This document shows, one piece after another, positions 36,448 through 46,418 of a stretch of 64,000 nt of DNA (position 1 is the first letter of the stretch; each line of letters opens with the position of its first letter). The notes beneath the pieces are model-generated. The model was not told the DNA's origin and did no database searches. It worked only from the letters and a program-made list of their open reading frames with translations. Where the stretch lies: positions 1,426,001-1,490,000 of the forward strand of contig NC_015682.1 in NCBI RefSeq assembly GCF_000215975.1, written 5' to 3'. The translations under genes and the position numbers were made by a program. This stretch comes from Thermodesulfobacterium geofontis OPF15 (GTDB taxonomy: Bacteria > Desulfobacterota > Thermodesulfobacteria > Thermodesulfobacteriales > Thermodesulfobacteriaceae).

Positions 36448-37550
36448 TTCTCTGCACTCTCCTTAGCAATTTTATCAACCCTTTCATTATAAAAATCACC
36501 ACTATGCGCCCTTACTTTTTCCCATTTTATTTTATGAAAATTAACCAATTTTTCTAATTCTTCCCAGAGTTCTCTATTTTTAACAGGATTCCCTTCTGAG
36601 GTTATGTAACCTCTTTTTTTCCATTTTGGTAACCATTCTGTAATACCTTTAATTACATATTCTGAATCAGTATAAATTTTTATTTTTTTGGGTTCCTTAA
36701 AATGTGAGAGTGCATAAATAACTGCTTTAAGTTCCATTTGATTATTTGTAGTAAAAGGTTCTCCTCCTGTAAGTATTTCTTCCTTTTCTCCTAATCTTAT
36801 TAAAACAGCCCAACCTCCTGGACCAGGATTACCCAGAGAGCATCCATCTACATAAATTTCTATTTCTTCACTTTGAGATTCCTCTTTTAAATTTTCCAAT
36901 TCTTGAAGAATTTCATAACCACTACTTGTTCCAATTACATCAGCTCCTACAGATAAAAAATTTAAGACATCTTTCAAAGTTCTTATCCCTCCAGAAGCCT
37001 TAATTTTTATTCTTTCCCTGGAAAATTTTTTGATAATTTTTATATCTTCTAAGGTTGCTCCTCTTTTTGCAAAACCAGTTGAAGTTTTGACAAAATCTAT
37101 CCCTGTAAAAATAAGAAGTTCCACTGCACTTTTTATCTCTCCCTCTTTTAAATATGCAGTTTCTATAATTCCTTTTAATACTTTATTTTCTGCAATTTTT
37201 CTAATACTTAGAAGTTCCTTTTCAAGTTTTTTATACTCTTTAGATTTTAACCATATTAAATTTAAAACAAAATCTATTTCATCAACTTCCAGTTTTAAAA
37301 GATTTTCAATTTCTGCCAATTTGGTTTCTGTTAAAGAGAATCCTAAAGGGAATCCTGCTACAGAAGTAATTTTAAATTCTAAATTTTTAAAATTTTCTCT
37401 AAGATAAAAAACTAAAGTAGGTGGGATACATATACTTCTAAAGGGGTATTTTTTTGCTTTTGACAAAAAGTCTTCAAATTCCTTATATGATCCCTCTTGT
37501 TTTAAGTAAGTATAATCAATTTTGCTTGCTATATTTTTTATTTTATTCAT
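36429..37550 (-). CDS. Deoxyribose-phosphate aldolase fused to ribonuclease HI
   Basis: A 373-residue single frame. Residues 1 to about 220 are DeoC: VAGFPLG, Asp93 in EIDFVLN, the Schiff-base Lys155 in FVKTSTGF and Lys184 in KIKASGGIR, GADVIGTSSG. Residues 229-373 are complete RNase HI with the acidic quartet Asp235 (YVDGCSLGNPGPGGW), Glu273 (NQMELKAV), Asp295 (YTDSEYV) and Asp359 (NERVDKIA), plus His349. The linker is about eight residues (KEESQSEE). Unlike ybeY-pdxJ, no ATG or in-frame GTG/TTG with a ribosome site occurs at the junction. A true two-domain protein is expected. Confidence 0.93.
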   Translation of the reverse strand: MNKIKNIASKIDYTYLKQEGSYKEFEDFLSKAKKYPFRSICIPPTLVFYLRENFKNLEFKITSVAGFPLGFSLTETKLAEIENLLKLEVDEIDFVLNLIWLKSKEYKKLEKELLSIRKIAENKVLKGIIETAYLKEGEIKSAVELLIFTGIDFVKTSTGFAKRGATLEDIKIIKKFSRERIKIKASGGIRTLKDVLNFLSVGADVIGTSSGYEILQELENLKEESQSEEIEIYVDGCSLGNPGPGGWAVLIRLGEKEEILTGGEPFTTNNQMELKAVIYALSHFKEPKKIKIYTDSEYVIKGITEWLPKWKKRGYITSEGNPVKNRELWEELEKLVNFHKIKWEKVRAHSGDFYNERVDKIAKESAEKWKKNF

Positions 37551-37555
37551 TTAGA

Positions 37556-38659
37556 TTATTTATAAAGTAGGTAAATACGATTGCTTAAAGAAAAGCCCTT
37601 TAATTCTTTTTTAAATTTCTCTTTTGGTAGCTTTGCTTGCACTAAAACCCAATGAGAAGTTCCAAATCCCTCTGGAAAAATCAAAAATTTTAAAGACTCT
37701 ATATCTTTCCAAGTTTTTTCTGAAATTTCATAAAATACCTCGTTTATTCCAAGGGCTACTAAAAAGGAGCCTTGTTGAGTAAATCCAATATTTGAAAATC
37801 CATATTTTTCTCCAAATTCTCTTAATAAAGTAAAATCTACATGAGAGGTTATATCAATCTCTCCTGGTTTAAAATAGGGATCACTTATAGCTTTATGTTC
37901 ATAATAGCAAAGAAGTGTTCCTTTACTTCTTTCTGAAGAATAATAATCTTGTCTGGGATATCCATAATCTATGGTTATTATAAAACCTTCTTCCATTTTT
38001 TCTGAAAGATCTTTGTAAAATTCTTCTATCTTCAAACAAACCTCTGTCCTATAACCATCTTCCCAAAAAGGAAAATAAGGCTCTATTATCCTTAAAATTT
38101 TTTCATCTTCTAATTTTCTTAAAAATTCTTTAATATTCCCATTCTTTTCTACTTTAATACATACTTCATATATCTTATCATCTTTCTTTTGAATCAATTT
38201 TACAGGAAAGGAATCAAAAAGCTCATTTGATAAAAAAACTCCTCTAAACTTGGGTAAATCTCTTAAATTTTTTACCCACTTTATTTTTTCTTTAAAAGCA
38301 TTTAAAGTTTCTTCTTGAATTTTTCTTATAGATGAAAAAGGTTCAATTATTAAGTAATTAAATTTATAGCCTTTTTTTACAGTATATTCTAAGATATCAC
38401 CAGCTAAAAAGCCATGCCCTGCTCCAGCTTCAACAATTAAAAAATCATCTATCTCTCCCAAAATCTCGTACATTTCAATAATTTGGCGAGCCAAAGTTGC
38501 TCCAAAAATTTTACTTATACAGGGTGATGTTATATAATCTCCTTTTTTACCAGGAAGCATACCCCTTGCATAATAACCGTATTTAGGGTGATAAAGAGAG
38601 AGTTCCATATATTTTTCAAAAGTTAAAGGTGACTCTTGGCTTAAAATATTTAAAAACAT
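37556..38659 (-). CDS. MidA/NDUFAF7-family SAM-dependent protein methyltransferase
   Basis: A 367-residue COG1565 protein. Signatures are MELSLYHPKYGYYARG, GKKGDYITSPCISKIFGATLARQI, the SAM motif VEAGAGHGFLAGDIL, FLSNELFDSFPVKL and ITIDYGYPRQDYY, then GEIDITSHVDFTLL. The eukaryotic member dimethylates an arginine of a complex I subunit; bacterial targets are unknown. It sits between cheX and the deoC-rnhA fusion with 4-5 base gaps. Confidence 0.9.
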   Translation of the reverse strand: MFLNILSQESPLTFEKYMELSLYHPKYGYYARGMLPGKKGDYITSPCISKIFGATLARQIIEMYEILGEIDDFLIVEAGAGHGFLAGDILEYTVKKGYKFNYLIIEPFSSIRKIQEETLNAFKEKIKWVKNLRDLPKFRGVFLSNELFDSFPVKLIQKKDDKIYEVCIKVEKNGNIKEFLRKLEDEKILRIIEPYFPFWEDGYRTEVCLKIEEFYKDLSEKMEEGFIITIDYGYPRQDYYSSERSKGTLLCYYEHKAISDPYFKPGEIDITSHVDFTLLREFGEKYGFSNIGFTQQGSFLVALGINEVFYEISEKTWKDIESLKFLIFPEGFGTSHWVLVQAKLPKEKFKKELKGFSLSNRIYLLYK

Positions 38660-38663
38660 TAAA

Positions 38664-39143
38664 TTACTTTTTAACTAAACCAAATTCTATCATCAGATCT
38701 TTGTTCCCATCTATTTGATACAAAAAAACCATTCTGGGAATTTTACTTGGAATTTCTATTTTATGGTCTTTACCTGTAACTATAGATGGAGTTGAAGCCT
38801 GCAAAGTAATGCCAGTTTTTTCAAACTCTCTTCTAAATACTCCACATATTTGATTAGTAAGTTCTCCACCAGCATCAATAACATCTTTATTAATTTCTTC
38901 TACATTTTCTCCAAGAACATTTTTCATAAAATCAAAAATTATCCTTTTATCATAACTAACAATAAAAACACCTTCAAGTTTTTCAGAAGCTAAACCTATA
39001 ATCACTGAAATATCTTTAAGTTCTGTATTTTCCCTTTTAACTTTTGTATCTTTCAAAACAGGAGTTTTAGCTAAGTAGGTACCTATTACCTCTTCCACAG
39101 CCTTCTTGATATAATCTGATATAGATGAAGCCTGCATTTTCAC
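38664..39143 (-). CDS. cheX: CheX-like chemotaxis phosphatase
   Basis: A 159-residue protein of the CheX fold, which dephosphorylates CheY-P. It starts with a helix, YIKKAVEEVIGTYL, followed by GVFIVSYDKRIIFDFMKNVLG. The key helix DAGGELTNQICGVFRREF carries the ExxN pattern (Glu-Leu-Thr-Asn) used by CheX/CheC phosphatases. One such helix is present, as in CheX rather than CheC. Downstream of mcp by 12 bases with an AGGAGG site. Confidence 0.87.
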   Translation of the reverse strand: MKMQASSISDYIKKAVEEVIGTYLAKTPVLKDTKVKRENTELKDISVIIGLASEKLEGVFIVSYDKRIIFDFMKNVLGENVEEINKDVIDAGGELTNQICGVFRREFEKTGITLQASTPSIVTGKDHKIEIPSKIPRMVFLYQIDGNKDLMIEFGLVKK

Positions 39144-39155
39144 CTCCTAAATGTT

Positions 39156-40778
39156 TTAAATCTTAAACTTTTCTACAGCAGATTTAAGTTCTGTTCCTAA
39201 TTTAGCAATTTCTTCAGTTGCTACAACCACTTGTTCAACTCCAATTTTAAGATCTTTGGTAGCATTGGCTACACTTCCTATATCTTTTGCTATAGCTTCT
39301 GCAGTGACACTCATTTCTTCAGTTGCACTTGCTATGCTTTGTATCCTTTCCTGAAGTCTTTCAGAAGCAGATGCTATTTCATTTAATATGTTTGCTGCCT
39401 CTTCAGATAGTTTTACTCCTACCTCAACTTTACCTGACATATTTTCAACCTCTCTTTTTACATCATCTACAGCTTTTCTTATCTCTTTTATAGTCTCAGC
39501 TATCTCTTCTGTTGATTTGCCTGTCCTTTCTGCAAGTTTTCTGATCTCTCCAGCAACAACTGCAAAAGACCTTCCGTGTTCTCCAGCACGGGCAGCTTCA
39601 ATTGTTGCATTAAGGGCAAGAAGATTTGTTTGTTCTGCTACATCTTTTATAAATTCAACTACTGACTCTATAGCTCTTGCTCTTTCTTCAAGTGCACCCA
39701 TTACCTCTTTTAAGCTCTCTGCTACTTTTTCAATAGCTTTAACTTCATTTGCAGTTCTTAAAGTATAATTTTCACCATCTTTTGCTATTTCAGCTGTTTT
39801 TTTACTTTCTTCAAGTATTTGTGTAGTATTCTTTGCTATATCAACTACAGTGGTGCTCATTTCTTCGGTTGCACTTGCTATTTGAGTTGCTTTTTCAACC
39901 TGAGTCTCTATACTTGCACTAAACTGCTTTGTTATAGCAGAAAGTTCTTCACTTGAACTTCCTAAGGTTATAGAAGCTTGCCTAATTTCCTCTATAAGTT
40001 TTCTCATTGAAGATAAAGCTTCTGAAAGATCTTTTGCCATAGTTCCTATTTCATCTTGAGAGACAATATCAATATTGACTGAGAGATCTCCCTCTCTTAC
40101 TCTTGCTAACACTTTTCTTAATCTTTCAATAGGATTTCTTACAGAACTTGAAACACTTATAATTACTGATAGAGAAACTATTGCAAAAATAGCCCCTGAA
40201 ACTATAAGAACTACAAACACCCTTTTTATATACCCTAAGGATCGGTAAGCTTCTTCATCTGCTCTTTTTTTATGGAAATCTACCAAATCACCAAGCTCTT
40301 TTTGCATAGCTCCTATTTTAGGAAGCACCTCTTTTTCATGAATTAAAATAGCTTCGTTAGTTTTCCCATCTAAAGCAAGTTGAATAACTTTGTTGTTACT
40401 CTCTTTTAAACTTAAAATAGCATTAATAGCTTCATTTAGTTCTTTTTGTCCTTCAGCTGATCTTGTAGTCCTTTTCAAAAACTCTAAATGTTCTTTATAA
40501 GCTTCCCTTGCTTTTAAAATTTCATTATAAAATTCTTTTCTCTTTTCTAAATCCTGTGTTAAGAGCATTTTGGCAATATTTAACTGAATACCTGTAAGAA
40601 TTCTCTCCCTCACTTCTTGAACATTATTAATTTTAGCTATTCTTTCATCTAAATCTTTTACATCATTTTTTATGACATACAAACTATATAAAGTATATAG
40701 GGAAACTATAATAACTATAAAAACTATTACTCCGAAACCGAAATAGAGTTTTTTAGTAATGCTCCAATTTTTAAACAT
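39156..40778 (-). CDS. Methyl-accepting chemotaxis protein
   Basis: A 540-residue membrane receptor with TM1 at about 11-33. A periplasmic four-helix-bundle-type sensor domain follows to about 185 ([19 protein letters not shown]). TM2 is at about 188-210 and HAMP ([22 protein letters not shown]) comes next. A long coiled-coil signalling domain has the hairpin tip [39 protein letters not shown]. The C-terminus ends in KSAVEKFKI without the CheR-docking pentapeptide. Ligand unknown; the 4HB-like sensor does not predict one. Confidence 0.95.
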   Translation of the reverse strand: MFKNWSITKKLYFGFGVIVFIVIIVSLYTLYSLYVIKNDVKDLDERIAKINNVQEVRERILTGIQLNIAKMLLTQDLEKRKEFYNEILKAREAYKEHLEFLKRTTRSAEGQKELNEAINAILSLKESNNKVIQLALDGKTNEAILIHEKEVLPKIGAMQKELGDLVDFHKKRADEEAYRSLGYIKRVFVVLIVSGAIFAIVSLSVIISVSSSVRNPIERLRKVLARVREGDLSVNIDIVSQDEIGTMAKDLSEALSSMRKLIEEIRQASITLGSSSEELSAITKQFSASIETQVEKATQIASATEEMSTTVVDIAKNTTQILEESKKTAEIAKDGENYTLRTANEVKAIEKVAESLKEVMGALEERARAIESVVEFIKDVAEQTNLLALNATIEAARAGEHGRSFAVVAGEIRKLAERTGKSTEEIAETIKEIRKAVDDVKREVENMSGKVEVGVKLSEEAANILNEIASASERLQERIQSIASATEEMSVTAEAIAKDIGSVANATKDLKIGVEQVVVATEEIAKLGTELKSAVEKFKI

Positions 40779-40805
40779 TCTCTACCTCCTCTTTTAAAGT
40801 TTTTT

Positions 40806-41288
40806 TTATTCTTTAACTATTTTTTCTATGTCAAGGATTAGTAAAAGTTTATCTGGTAATTGGTAAACATTTTTAATATATTCTTTAGAAAGTCCCTCTA
40901 ATTTATCAGGCACTTTTTCAAGTTTGGAAGGTGTTATCTCTAAAATTTCTCCTATTTCTTCTATTACAAAAGAAATTGGTGCCTCTCCTTCATCTTTTAC
41001 TATTAAATTAAGCTTAGGAGTGACTTTTAAGTCTATTTTTAATTTTTTTGCAAGATCCATAACTGTTACAATCTGTCCTCTTAGGTTCATTATTCCAAGT
41101 ATGTGCTCATCTGAAAGAGGAACAGGGGTAATATCTATTTCTTTGTTAATTTCCATCACTTGACTTGCTGGTATACCAAAAAGAAAATCTCCTATATAAA
41201 AGGACACCATCGTTATAGTGTCAGCAACTTTAATTGAAGTATCTTCTTTTTTCAATATTACTAAATTTTCTTTTTTTACTAATTCCAT
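40806..41288 (-). CDS. cheW: CheW coupling protein
   Basis: A 160-residue adaptor linking receptors to CheA. VSFYIGDFLFGIPASQVMEINKEIDITPVPLSDEHILGIMNLRGQIVTVMDLAKKL is the canonical CheW beginning. VKDEGEAPISFVIEEIGEILEI is the second half. Between cheA (32-base gap) and mcp (27-base gap). Confidence 0.95.
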   Translation of the reverse strand: MELVKKENLVILKKEDTSIKVADTITMVSFYIGDFLFGIPASQVMEINKEIDITPVPLSDEHILGIMNLRGQIVTVMDLAKKLKIDLKVTPKLNLIVKDEGEAPISFVIEEIGEILEITPSKLEKVPDKLEGLSKEYIKNVYQLPDKLLLILDIEKIVKE

Positions 41289-41320
41289 AAAGTTCCTCCC
41301 TTATTTTCTTTTTAAAAACC

Positions 41321-43897
41321 CTAACTTAACAGTCTTTCAATTTCTTCTAATAATTTTTCTCTATTAAGTTTTATTTCATAAGCATTTGCACCTAAATCTA
41401 ATACTTTTCTTCTTACATCTTCTCCTGCAAGGGATGTTACAACTATTATAGGAATATTCTTATAATCTGGACTTGCCCTTACTTCTTTTATAAGCTCAAA
41501 TCCATCCATTTCTGGCATTTCTAAATCGGTAATAATTAAATCAAATTTTCCAGAAAAAAGTCTATTTAAAGCTTCTTTTCCATTTTCGGTAGTTTCAACC
41601 TCATACCCTGCCCCTACTAAATAATTCTTAATCATACCCCTAAAAAAGGGAGAATCTTCAGCAAGAAGTATCCTTTTTACTACTTTTTCTTTTTCTATTT
41701 TCACAATAAACCAATCGGGATCATACATTTCAATTATTTTGTAAATATCAATAAAAAGGGTAGTTTTACCTTCAATAATTCTATGACCTAAAATTCCTGA
41801 TTGAGTATAAATTCCCTCTTCTATTTCTGGAGTAGTTTCTAAAGTTCCTACAATGTTTGTGCAAAGGATACCACAAGTTTTACCTCTTTCTGTAAAGAAT
41901 AAAACATTATAGCTTTCTTGAAGCGGGACTTCTTTTAAAGGTAAGTAATTTTCTAACCTTATTATAGGAACAACTTCATCTCTATAGATAATTATTTCTT
42001 TACCTCCGGAAATCTTTATTTCATTTGCTTTGATTTTGTCAAGTCTTGAAATTAAAGCTATAGGAATTGCAAACCTTTCCTCTCCTACATCAAAAAGAAG
42101 TAAAATTATAGTTTCCTGAGCAGAGGTTTTTATTTTTATTCCTGCTCCCTCATAAGTCTTTTCTATTTCTTCAATACTTATTCCAACAAATTGGGAAAGA
42201 CCCACTACATCTAATATAAGAGCAAGTTTACCATCACCCATTATAGTTGCACCAGAATAAATAGGAATATTTTTAAACCACCTACCAAGCGGTTTAACTA
42301 CAATTTCTTCAGAAGCGAATATTCTATCTACTAAAAGCCCTATAAATCTTTCTCCTGTATTTAAAATAACTAAGTTTCTTTGTTCTTCAGATTTTCCATT
42401 TACTTTTAAAACTTCTGATAATCTTAAAACAGGTATTATTTCTCCTCTAAGTCTATAAAACTCAGTATTCCCAACTTTAAGAAGGTTTTTATCAGGATCT
42501 ACATTAACGAGTTCTTTAAGATTTACCTGAGGGATAGCATAGCGATAATCTCCTGATGTAACTATTAGGGCAGGTATAATGGCAAGGGTAAGAGGGATTT
42601 TAATTTTAATATTTGTACCTTTACCACGAATAGTATTAATTTCTATAGAGCCTCCAAGTTTTTCTATGTTTGCTTTAACTACATCCATTCCTACTCCACG
42701 TCCAGAAAGCTGGGTGACAGTTTCAGCAGTTGAAAAACCTGGTTTAAAAATAAGATTTAATAATTCCTTTTCAGAAGCACGTTCTACCTCCTCATAACTC
42801 ATAAAACCCTTCTCTACAGCCTTCTTTTTTATTTTTTCGATATCTATACCTCTTCCATCATCATCTATTTCTATAACAACTTGCCCTCCTTCTTGATAAG
42901 CTCTAAGAACAAGATTACCTTCTTCAGGTTTCCCAAGCATAACCCTTTCTTCAGGTGTTTCAATCCCATGATCAATAGCATTTCTAATAAGATGGGTAAG
43001 TGGATCCTTAATAGCCTCAATTATTGAACGATCTAATTCTGTTTCTGTTCCCTCTAAATGTAAGTTCACCTTTTTACCTAAAGCTTTAGCTAAATCTCTT
43101 ACAATTCTTGGGAATTTATTAAAAATACTTCCAATAGGTTGCATTCTCGTTTTCATTATAGTTTCTTGCATTTCTGTAGTTATCATAGAAAGTATTTGCA
43201 CACTTCTTGTTAATTCTTCATCCATTATCTTTTGAGAAAGTTGCACCACTCTATTTCTTGCAAGAACAAGTTCTCCAGCAAGATTCATTAGCTGATCAAG
43301 AAGTTTTACATCAACCTTTATGTGAGTTTCTGCAAGTTCAACATGAGGGGAAAGAGGAGCTTCTTTTTCTTCTTTAACTTCTTCTACCAGCTTAACTTCT
43401 TTTTTTTCTTCAATTTTTTCTTTGACTTTTTTTTCAGCTTCTTCTTTCTTTTCTTCTAACTTTTCTTCTCCTATCCTTTCTTTTGGCTTTTCTTGAACTT
43501 TTTTTCTTAGCTTTTCATTAAAATTAGATAGTTCAACTAAAAAATCTAAAATTTTATCTTCTACAGGTTCAGTTTTATTTTCTTCTATGTAAGAAATGAT
43601 GTACTTTATATAATCAACTGCTTTTAATAATATATCTACAACATCTTCTTCTGGTTCTATTAAACCATCTCTTAATTTTGAAAGAATATCTTCAGAAAAA
43701 TGGGCTATACTTTCTAAAGTTTTAAAACCAAAAAATCCAGCAGCTCCTTTTAAAGAATGCATAGTTCTAAAAAGCTCTTTTAAGACTTCAACTCTTCTAG
43801 GATCCTTTTCCAATTCTATAAAACCTTCTTCAAGTTTAGTTATTCCTTCTTTTGCTTCAACTAAAAAGTCTTGCAAAATATCTTCATCAAAATTCAT
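41321..43897 (-). CDS. cheA: CheA histidine kinase with second CheW domain and C-terminal receiver
   Basis: An 858-residue hybrid kinase. The N-terminal Hpt domain has phospho-His47 (LFRTMHSLKGAAGFFG). It is followed by a Lys/Glu-rich linker (about 133-180), the dimerisation domain (LMNLAGELVLARNRVVQLSQ) and the ATPase (LIRNAIDHGIETPEER, DDGRGIDIEKI, GFSTAETVTQLSGRGVGMDVV). Two CheW-like domains follow (about 440-580 and 590-720). The receiver has Asp791 (LIITDLEMPEMDGF) and acidic LLAEDSPF. A CheY-binding P2 domain is not recognisable in the linker. The fused receiver may replace or buffer CheY, since no cheY is in the cluster. Confidence 0.95.
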   Translation of the reverse strand: MNFDEDILQDFLVEAKEGITKLEEGFIELEKDPRRVEVLKELFRTMHSLKGAAGFFGFKTLESIAHFSEDILSKLRDGLIEPEEDVVDILLKAVDYIKYIISYIEENKTEPVEDKILDFLVELSNFNEKLRKKVQEKPKERIGEEKLEEKKEEAEKKVKEKIEEKKEVKLVEEVKEEKEAPLSPHVELAETHIKVDVKLLDQLMNLAGELVLARNRVVQLSQKIMDEELTRSVQILSMITTEMQETIMKTRMQPIGSIFNKFPRIVRDLAKALGKKVNLHLEGTETELDRSIIEAIKDPLTHLIRNAIDHGIETPEERVMLGKPEEGNLVLRAYQEGGQVVIEIDDDGRGIDIEKIKKKAVEKGFMSYEEVERASEKELLNLIFKPGFSTAETVTQLSGRGVGMDVVKANIEKLGGSIEINTIRGKGTNIKIKIPLTLAIIPALIVTSGDYRYAIPQVNLKELVNVDPDKNLLKVGNTEFYRLRGEIIPVLRLSEVLKVNGKSEEQRNLVILNTGERFIGLLVDRIFASEEIVVKPLGRWFKNIPIYSGATIMGDGKLALILDVVGLSQFVGISIEEIEKTYEGAGIKIKTSAQETIILLLFDVGEERFAIPIALISRLDKIKANEIKISGGKEIIIYRDEVVPIIRLENYLPLKEVPLQESYNVLFFTERGKTCGILCTNIVGTLETTPEIEEGIYTQSGILGHRIIEGKTTLFIDIYKIIEMYDPDWFIVKIEKEKVVKRILLAEDSPFFRGMIKNYLVGAGYEVETTENGKEALNRLFSGKFDLIITDLEMPEMDGFELIKEVRASPDYKNIPIIVVTSLAGEDVRRKVLDLGANAYEIKLNREKLLEEIERLLS

Positions 43898-43953
43898 TCC
43901 TTTCTCACCTCCTTACCTTTTCTGCATCTTTATTATAATTAATTTCTTAATTT

Positions 43954-44814
43954 TTAAAATTTAAAACCTCTTTGAAACAACTTTGCTTTACCATTTTTTA
44001 CTACTAAATAAGCTTTCTCTCCAACTATTAGAGGTAAATTATTTTTGATGTGTCCAAAGGAAAAGTTATAACCAATAGGTATATATTTTGGCAAAAACTC
44101 TTCCACTCCTTTTAAGAATTCTAAGGAATTAACTTTACCTATATCACCTATTATTATCCCCTTTATATTTTCAATTCCTAAAGTAAAAATCACTTGCAAA
44201 AATGCCCTTTCAATTCTATATTTTTTTTCATTCGTTTCTTCTATCATTAAAATTAGGGATTTTTCAGTAGGTAAATAGGTAGTCCCACATAAACTTGCCA
44301 AAGTAACCAAATTTCCTCCTAAAAGTATTCCTTCTGCCTCGCCCTCTTTATAAGCAAAACCTTCTAACTCTATATCTTTATTTCCGGCTATTACTTCTAA
44401 TAGATTTTTTAAAACTTCTTCACTTAAATCTGGCAAATTAACAATCATTGGAGCGTGTAGCCCCTTTTTTTTAAATTTTTTATAAAAGTATAAATGCAAA
44501 GCTGTAATATCGCTAAATCCAATTAAAGAGGAATATATATTTATTTTTTTATTTTCGGAAAAAATTTCATCTAAATAAGGAATTAATTTTATAGCTCCAA
44601 ATCCTCCTCTTACCGCCCAAATAAAGTCATATTCTTTTGCTGTAATCAATTCATAAAATAAAAAAGCTTTAAATGAAGGAAAAGATTCTGAAAAATCTAC
44701 AAAAGATTTAAAGGATATATTGTTTTTTCTTAAAACTTTAATTCCTCTTTGATAGCTTCTTATAGAGGGCGGGCTTGAGGGTGAAAAAAGAGCTATTTTT
44801 ATTTCTTTTTCCAT
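43954..44814 (-). CDS. S66-family LD-carboxypeptidase (LdcA/MccF-like)
   Basis: A 286-residue serine peptidase. WAVRGGFGAIKLIPYLD, the nucleophile in LIGFSDITALHLYFYKK, GLHAPM and EGILLGGNLVTLASLCGT mark the family. The Glu region is ETNEKKYRIERAFLQV and the His region is FGHIKNNLPLIVG. LdcA enzymes trim murein tetrapeptides in the cytoplasm; MccF relatives cleave peptidyl-adenylates. No peptide export signal is seen, fitting murein recycling. Overlaps coaX by 16 bases. Confidence 0.9.
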   Translation of the reverse strand: MEKEIKIALFSPSSPPSIRSYQRGIKVLRKNNISFKSFVDFSESFPSFKAFLFYELITAKEYDFIWAVRGGFGAIKLIPYLDEIFSENKKINIYSSLIGFSDITALHLYFYKKFKKKGLHAPMIVNLPDLSEEVLKNLLEVIAGNKDIELEGFAYKEGEAEGILLGGNLVTLASLCGTTYLPTEKSLILMIEETNEKKYRIERAFLQVIFTLGIENIKGIIIGDIGKVNSLEFLKGVEEFLPKYIPIGYNFSFGHIKNNLPLIVGEKAYLVVKNGKAKLFQRGFKF

Positions 44815-45563
44815 AAATAATAAAGTCCTTCTAAAGTTAAATGTGGTTCTATTTTTTCTATCTTTTTAGAATAGGGAGCTATAAATTTAGCGAGTCCTCC
44901 AGTAGCTATAACTTTAGGACTTGTTCCCATTTCTTCTGAAAGTTTTTCTATTAAAAAGTCAGTAAGCCCTATAAATCCATATATTAAACCACTTTTTAAA
45001 GCTGAAATGGTGTCCTTCCCTATAACTTGAGAAGGTGGCTCACTTAAATCTATTTTGGGTAATTTAGCAGTTTTTTTAAATAAAGCTTCTGTAGAAATTA
45101 AAATACCAGGTGCTATTGCTCCTCCTAAATAAGCCCCCTTCTCTGAAACGCAATCAAAGGTTATAGCTGTTCCAAAATCAACTATAATTAAAGCACTTTT
45201 ATATTTTTCCCATCCTGCTAAGGCATTTACTAACCTATCTCCTCCTACTTCACAAGGATAGAAGAGTTCTATAGGAATTTTAACAGTTTGATGATCTGCA
45301 ACTAAAACTTCTCTTGCCAATAACTTTTTCCCCATTTCAACCCACCAATGTAGCACGGGCGGAACTACACAGGCAATGCAAACTCCTTTAAGGTCTTTTA
45401 AAGCTATTTTATAAATATCCAAAAAACTTTTAAGCTTTACTAAAACTTCGTGAGAAGAAACAGGTATCTCAGTTTTAAAACTAAAAGTAGCAACTAAATT
45501 GCCGTTTTCTTCAAAAACACCGCAAACTGTGGAAGTATTCCCTATATCCACAGTTAAAAGCAT
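44799..45563 (-). CDS. coaX: Type III pantothenate kinase
   Basis: A 254-residue ASKHA-fold kinase, the first step of coenzyme A synthesis. Signatures are LTVDIGNTSTVCGVF, CIACVVPPVLHWW, GGDRLVNALAGWEKY, VDFGTAITFDCVSEKGAYLGGAIAPG and ATGGLAKFI. All are diagnostic of CoaX. Starts one base after the prmA stop. Confidence 0.96.
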   Translation of the reverse strand: MLLTVDIGNTSTVCGVFEENGNLVATFSFKTEIPVSSHEVLVKLKSFLDIYKIALKDLKGVCIACVVPPVLHWWVEMGKKLLAREVLVADHQTVKIPIELFYPCEVGGDRLVNALAGWEKYKSALIIVDFGTAITFDCVSEKGAYLGGAIAPGILISTEALFKKTAKLPKIDLSEPPSQVIGKDTISALKSGLIYGFIGLTDFLIEKLSEEMGTSPKVIATGGLAKFIAPYSKKIEKIEPHLTLEGLYYLWKKK

Positions 45564-46418
45564 CTAAATTCCCTCCTTAATACTTTCTAAAAGCCAGCTT
45601 ACCCAATCTTCTTTTTCTCTTCTCTTAAGTATTTTTACTTTACAGTTTTTTAAAATTTCTAAAAGTTCTTTTTCCATATTACTCATAAATCCAGATATTA
45701 AATAAAATTTAGAATCCCAAAAAGAGGAAAGATTAAATAATTCCTCTAAAAGACCTTTGTAAAGATTTGCTAAAACTAAATCTACTTTAATAGGTAAAAG
45801 CTTTTTTATATCTCCTTCTATGACCTCTGCTGAAAGACCATTTAAAATTAAATTATGTTTAGTTACTTTTACACATAAAGGATTAATATCTACAGCTATA
45901 ACATCAGCTCCAAGCTTAGCCCAAAAGAGAGTTAAAATCCCTGTTCCACAACCAATATCAAGAATTTTTTGGGGTTTACCAAAATTTTGATAAAATTCCC
46001 AACTTAACTCAAGGATCATGGAGGTTGTGGGGTGAGTTCCTTCTCCGAAAACTATACTTGGATCAAAAATAAGATCCCATTCTCCTTCATACCAAAGAGG
46101 AGCTATTTTATAAGGTCCTACTTTAAAAGGTTTTAGCACTCTATTTTCATTCCATTTTTCATAGGGCATTGCATCTTTAAAATCCAGTTTAAGCCCATAT
46201 TTTTTTATTAATTCCTCAACAAGCTCATCTTTTGATTTATGAAAAAAAAGAATTCCTATTCCATCTTCTTCCCATACTCCTATTAAGTCTTCATCTTCAA
46301 ATTGATTAAGAGCTGGATGAAAGTTTTTAAAACTGTAAATATATAAAGTTTCGTATTTTTTATACTTGCCTTTTAACATTTTTATAAATTTTATTTTATT
46401 AACAAATTTAAATAACAC
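45564..46418 (-). CDS. prmA: Ribosomal protein L11 methyltransferase PrmA
   Basis: A 271-284 residue SAM methyltransferase that trimethylates ribosomal protein L11. The core is FDPSIVFGEGTHPTTSMILE, LDIGCGTGILTLFWAKLGADVIAVDINPLCV, then VDLVLANLYKGLL (the ANI-type motif). The first ATG (46418) overlaps the M48 gene by 11 bases. A second ATG 13 codons later (MLKGKYKKYETLYIYSF) looks closer to the family N-terminus, and neither has a clear ribosome site. Confidence 0.9.
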   Translation of the reverse strand: MLFKFVNKIKFIKMLKGKYKKYETLYIYSFKNFHPALNQFEDEDLIGVWEEDGIGILFFHKSKDELVEELIKKYGLKLDFKDAMPYEKWNENRVLKPFKVGPYKIAPLWYEGEWDLIFDPSIVFGEGTHPTTSMILELSWEFYQNFGKPQKILDIGCGTGILTLFWAKLGADVIAVDINPLCVKVTKHNLILNGLSAEVIEGDIKKLLPIKVDLVLANLYKGLLEELFNLSSFWDSKFYLISGFMSNMEKELLEILKNCKVKILKRREKEDWVSWLLESIKEGI

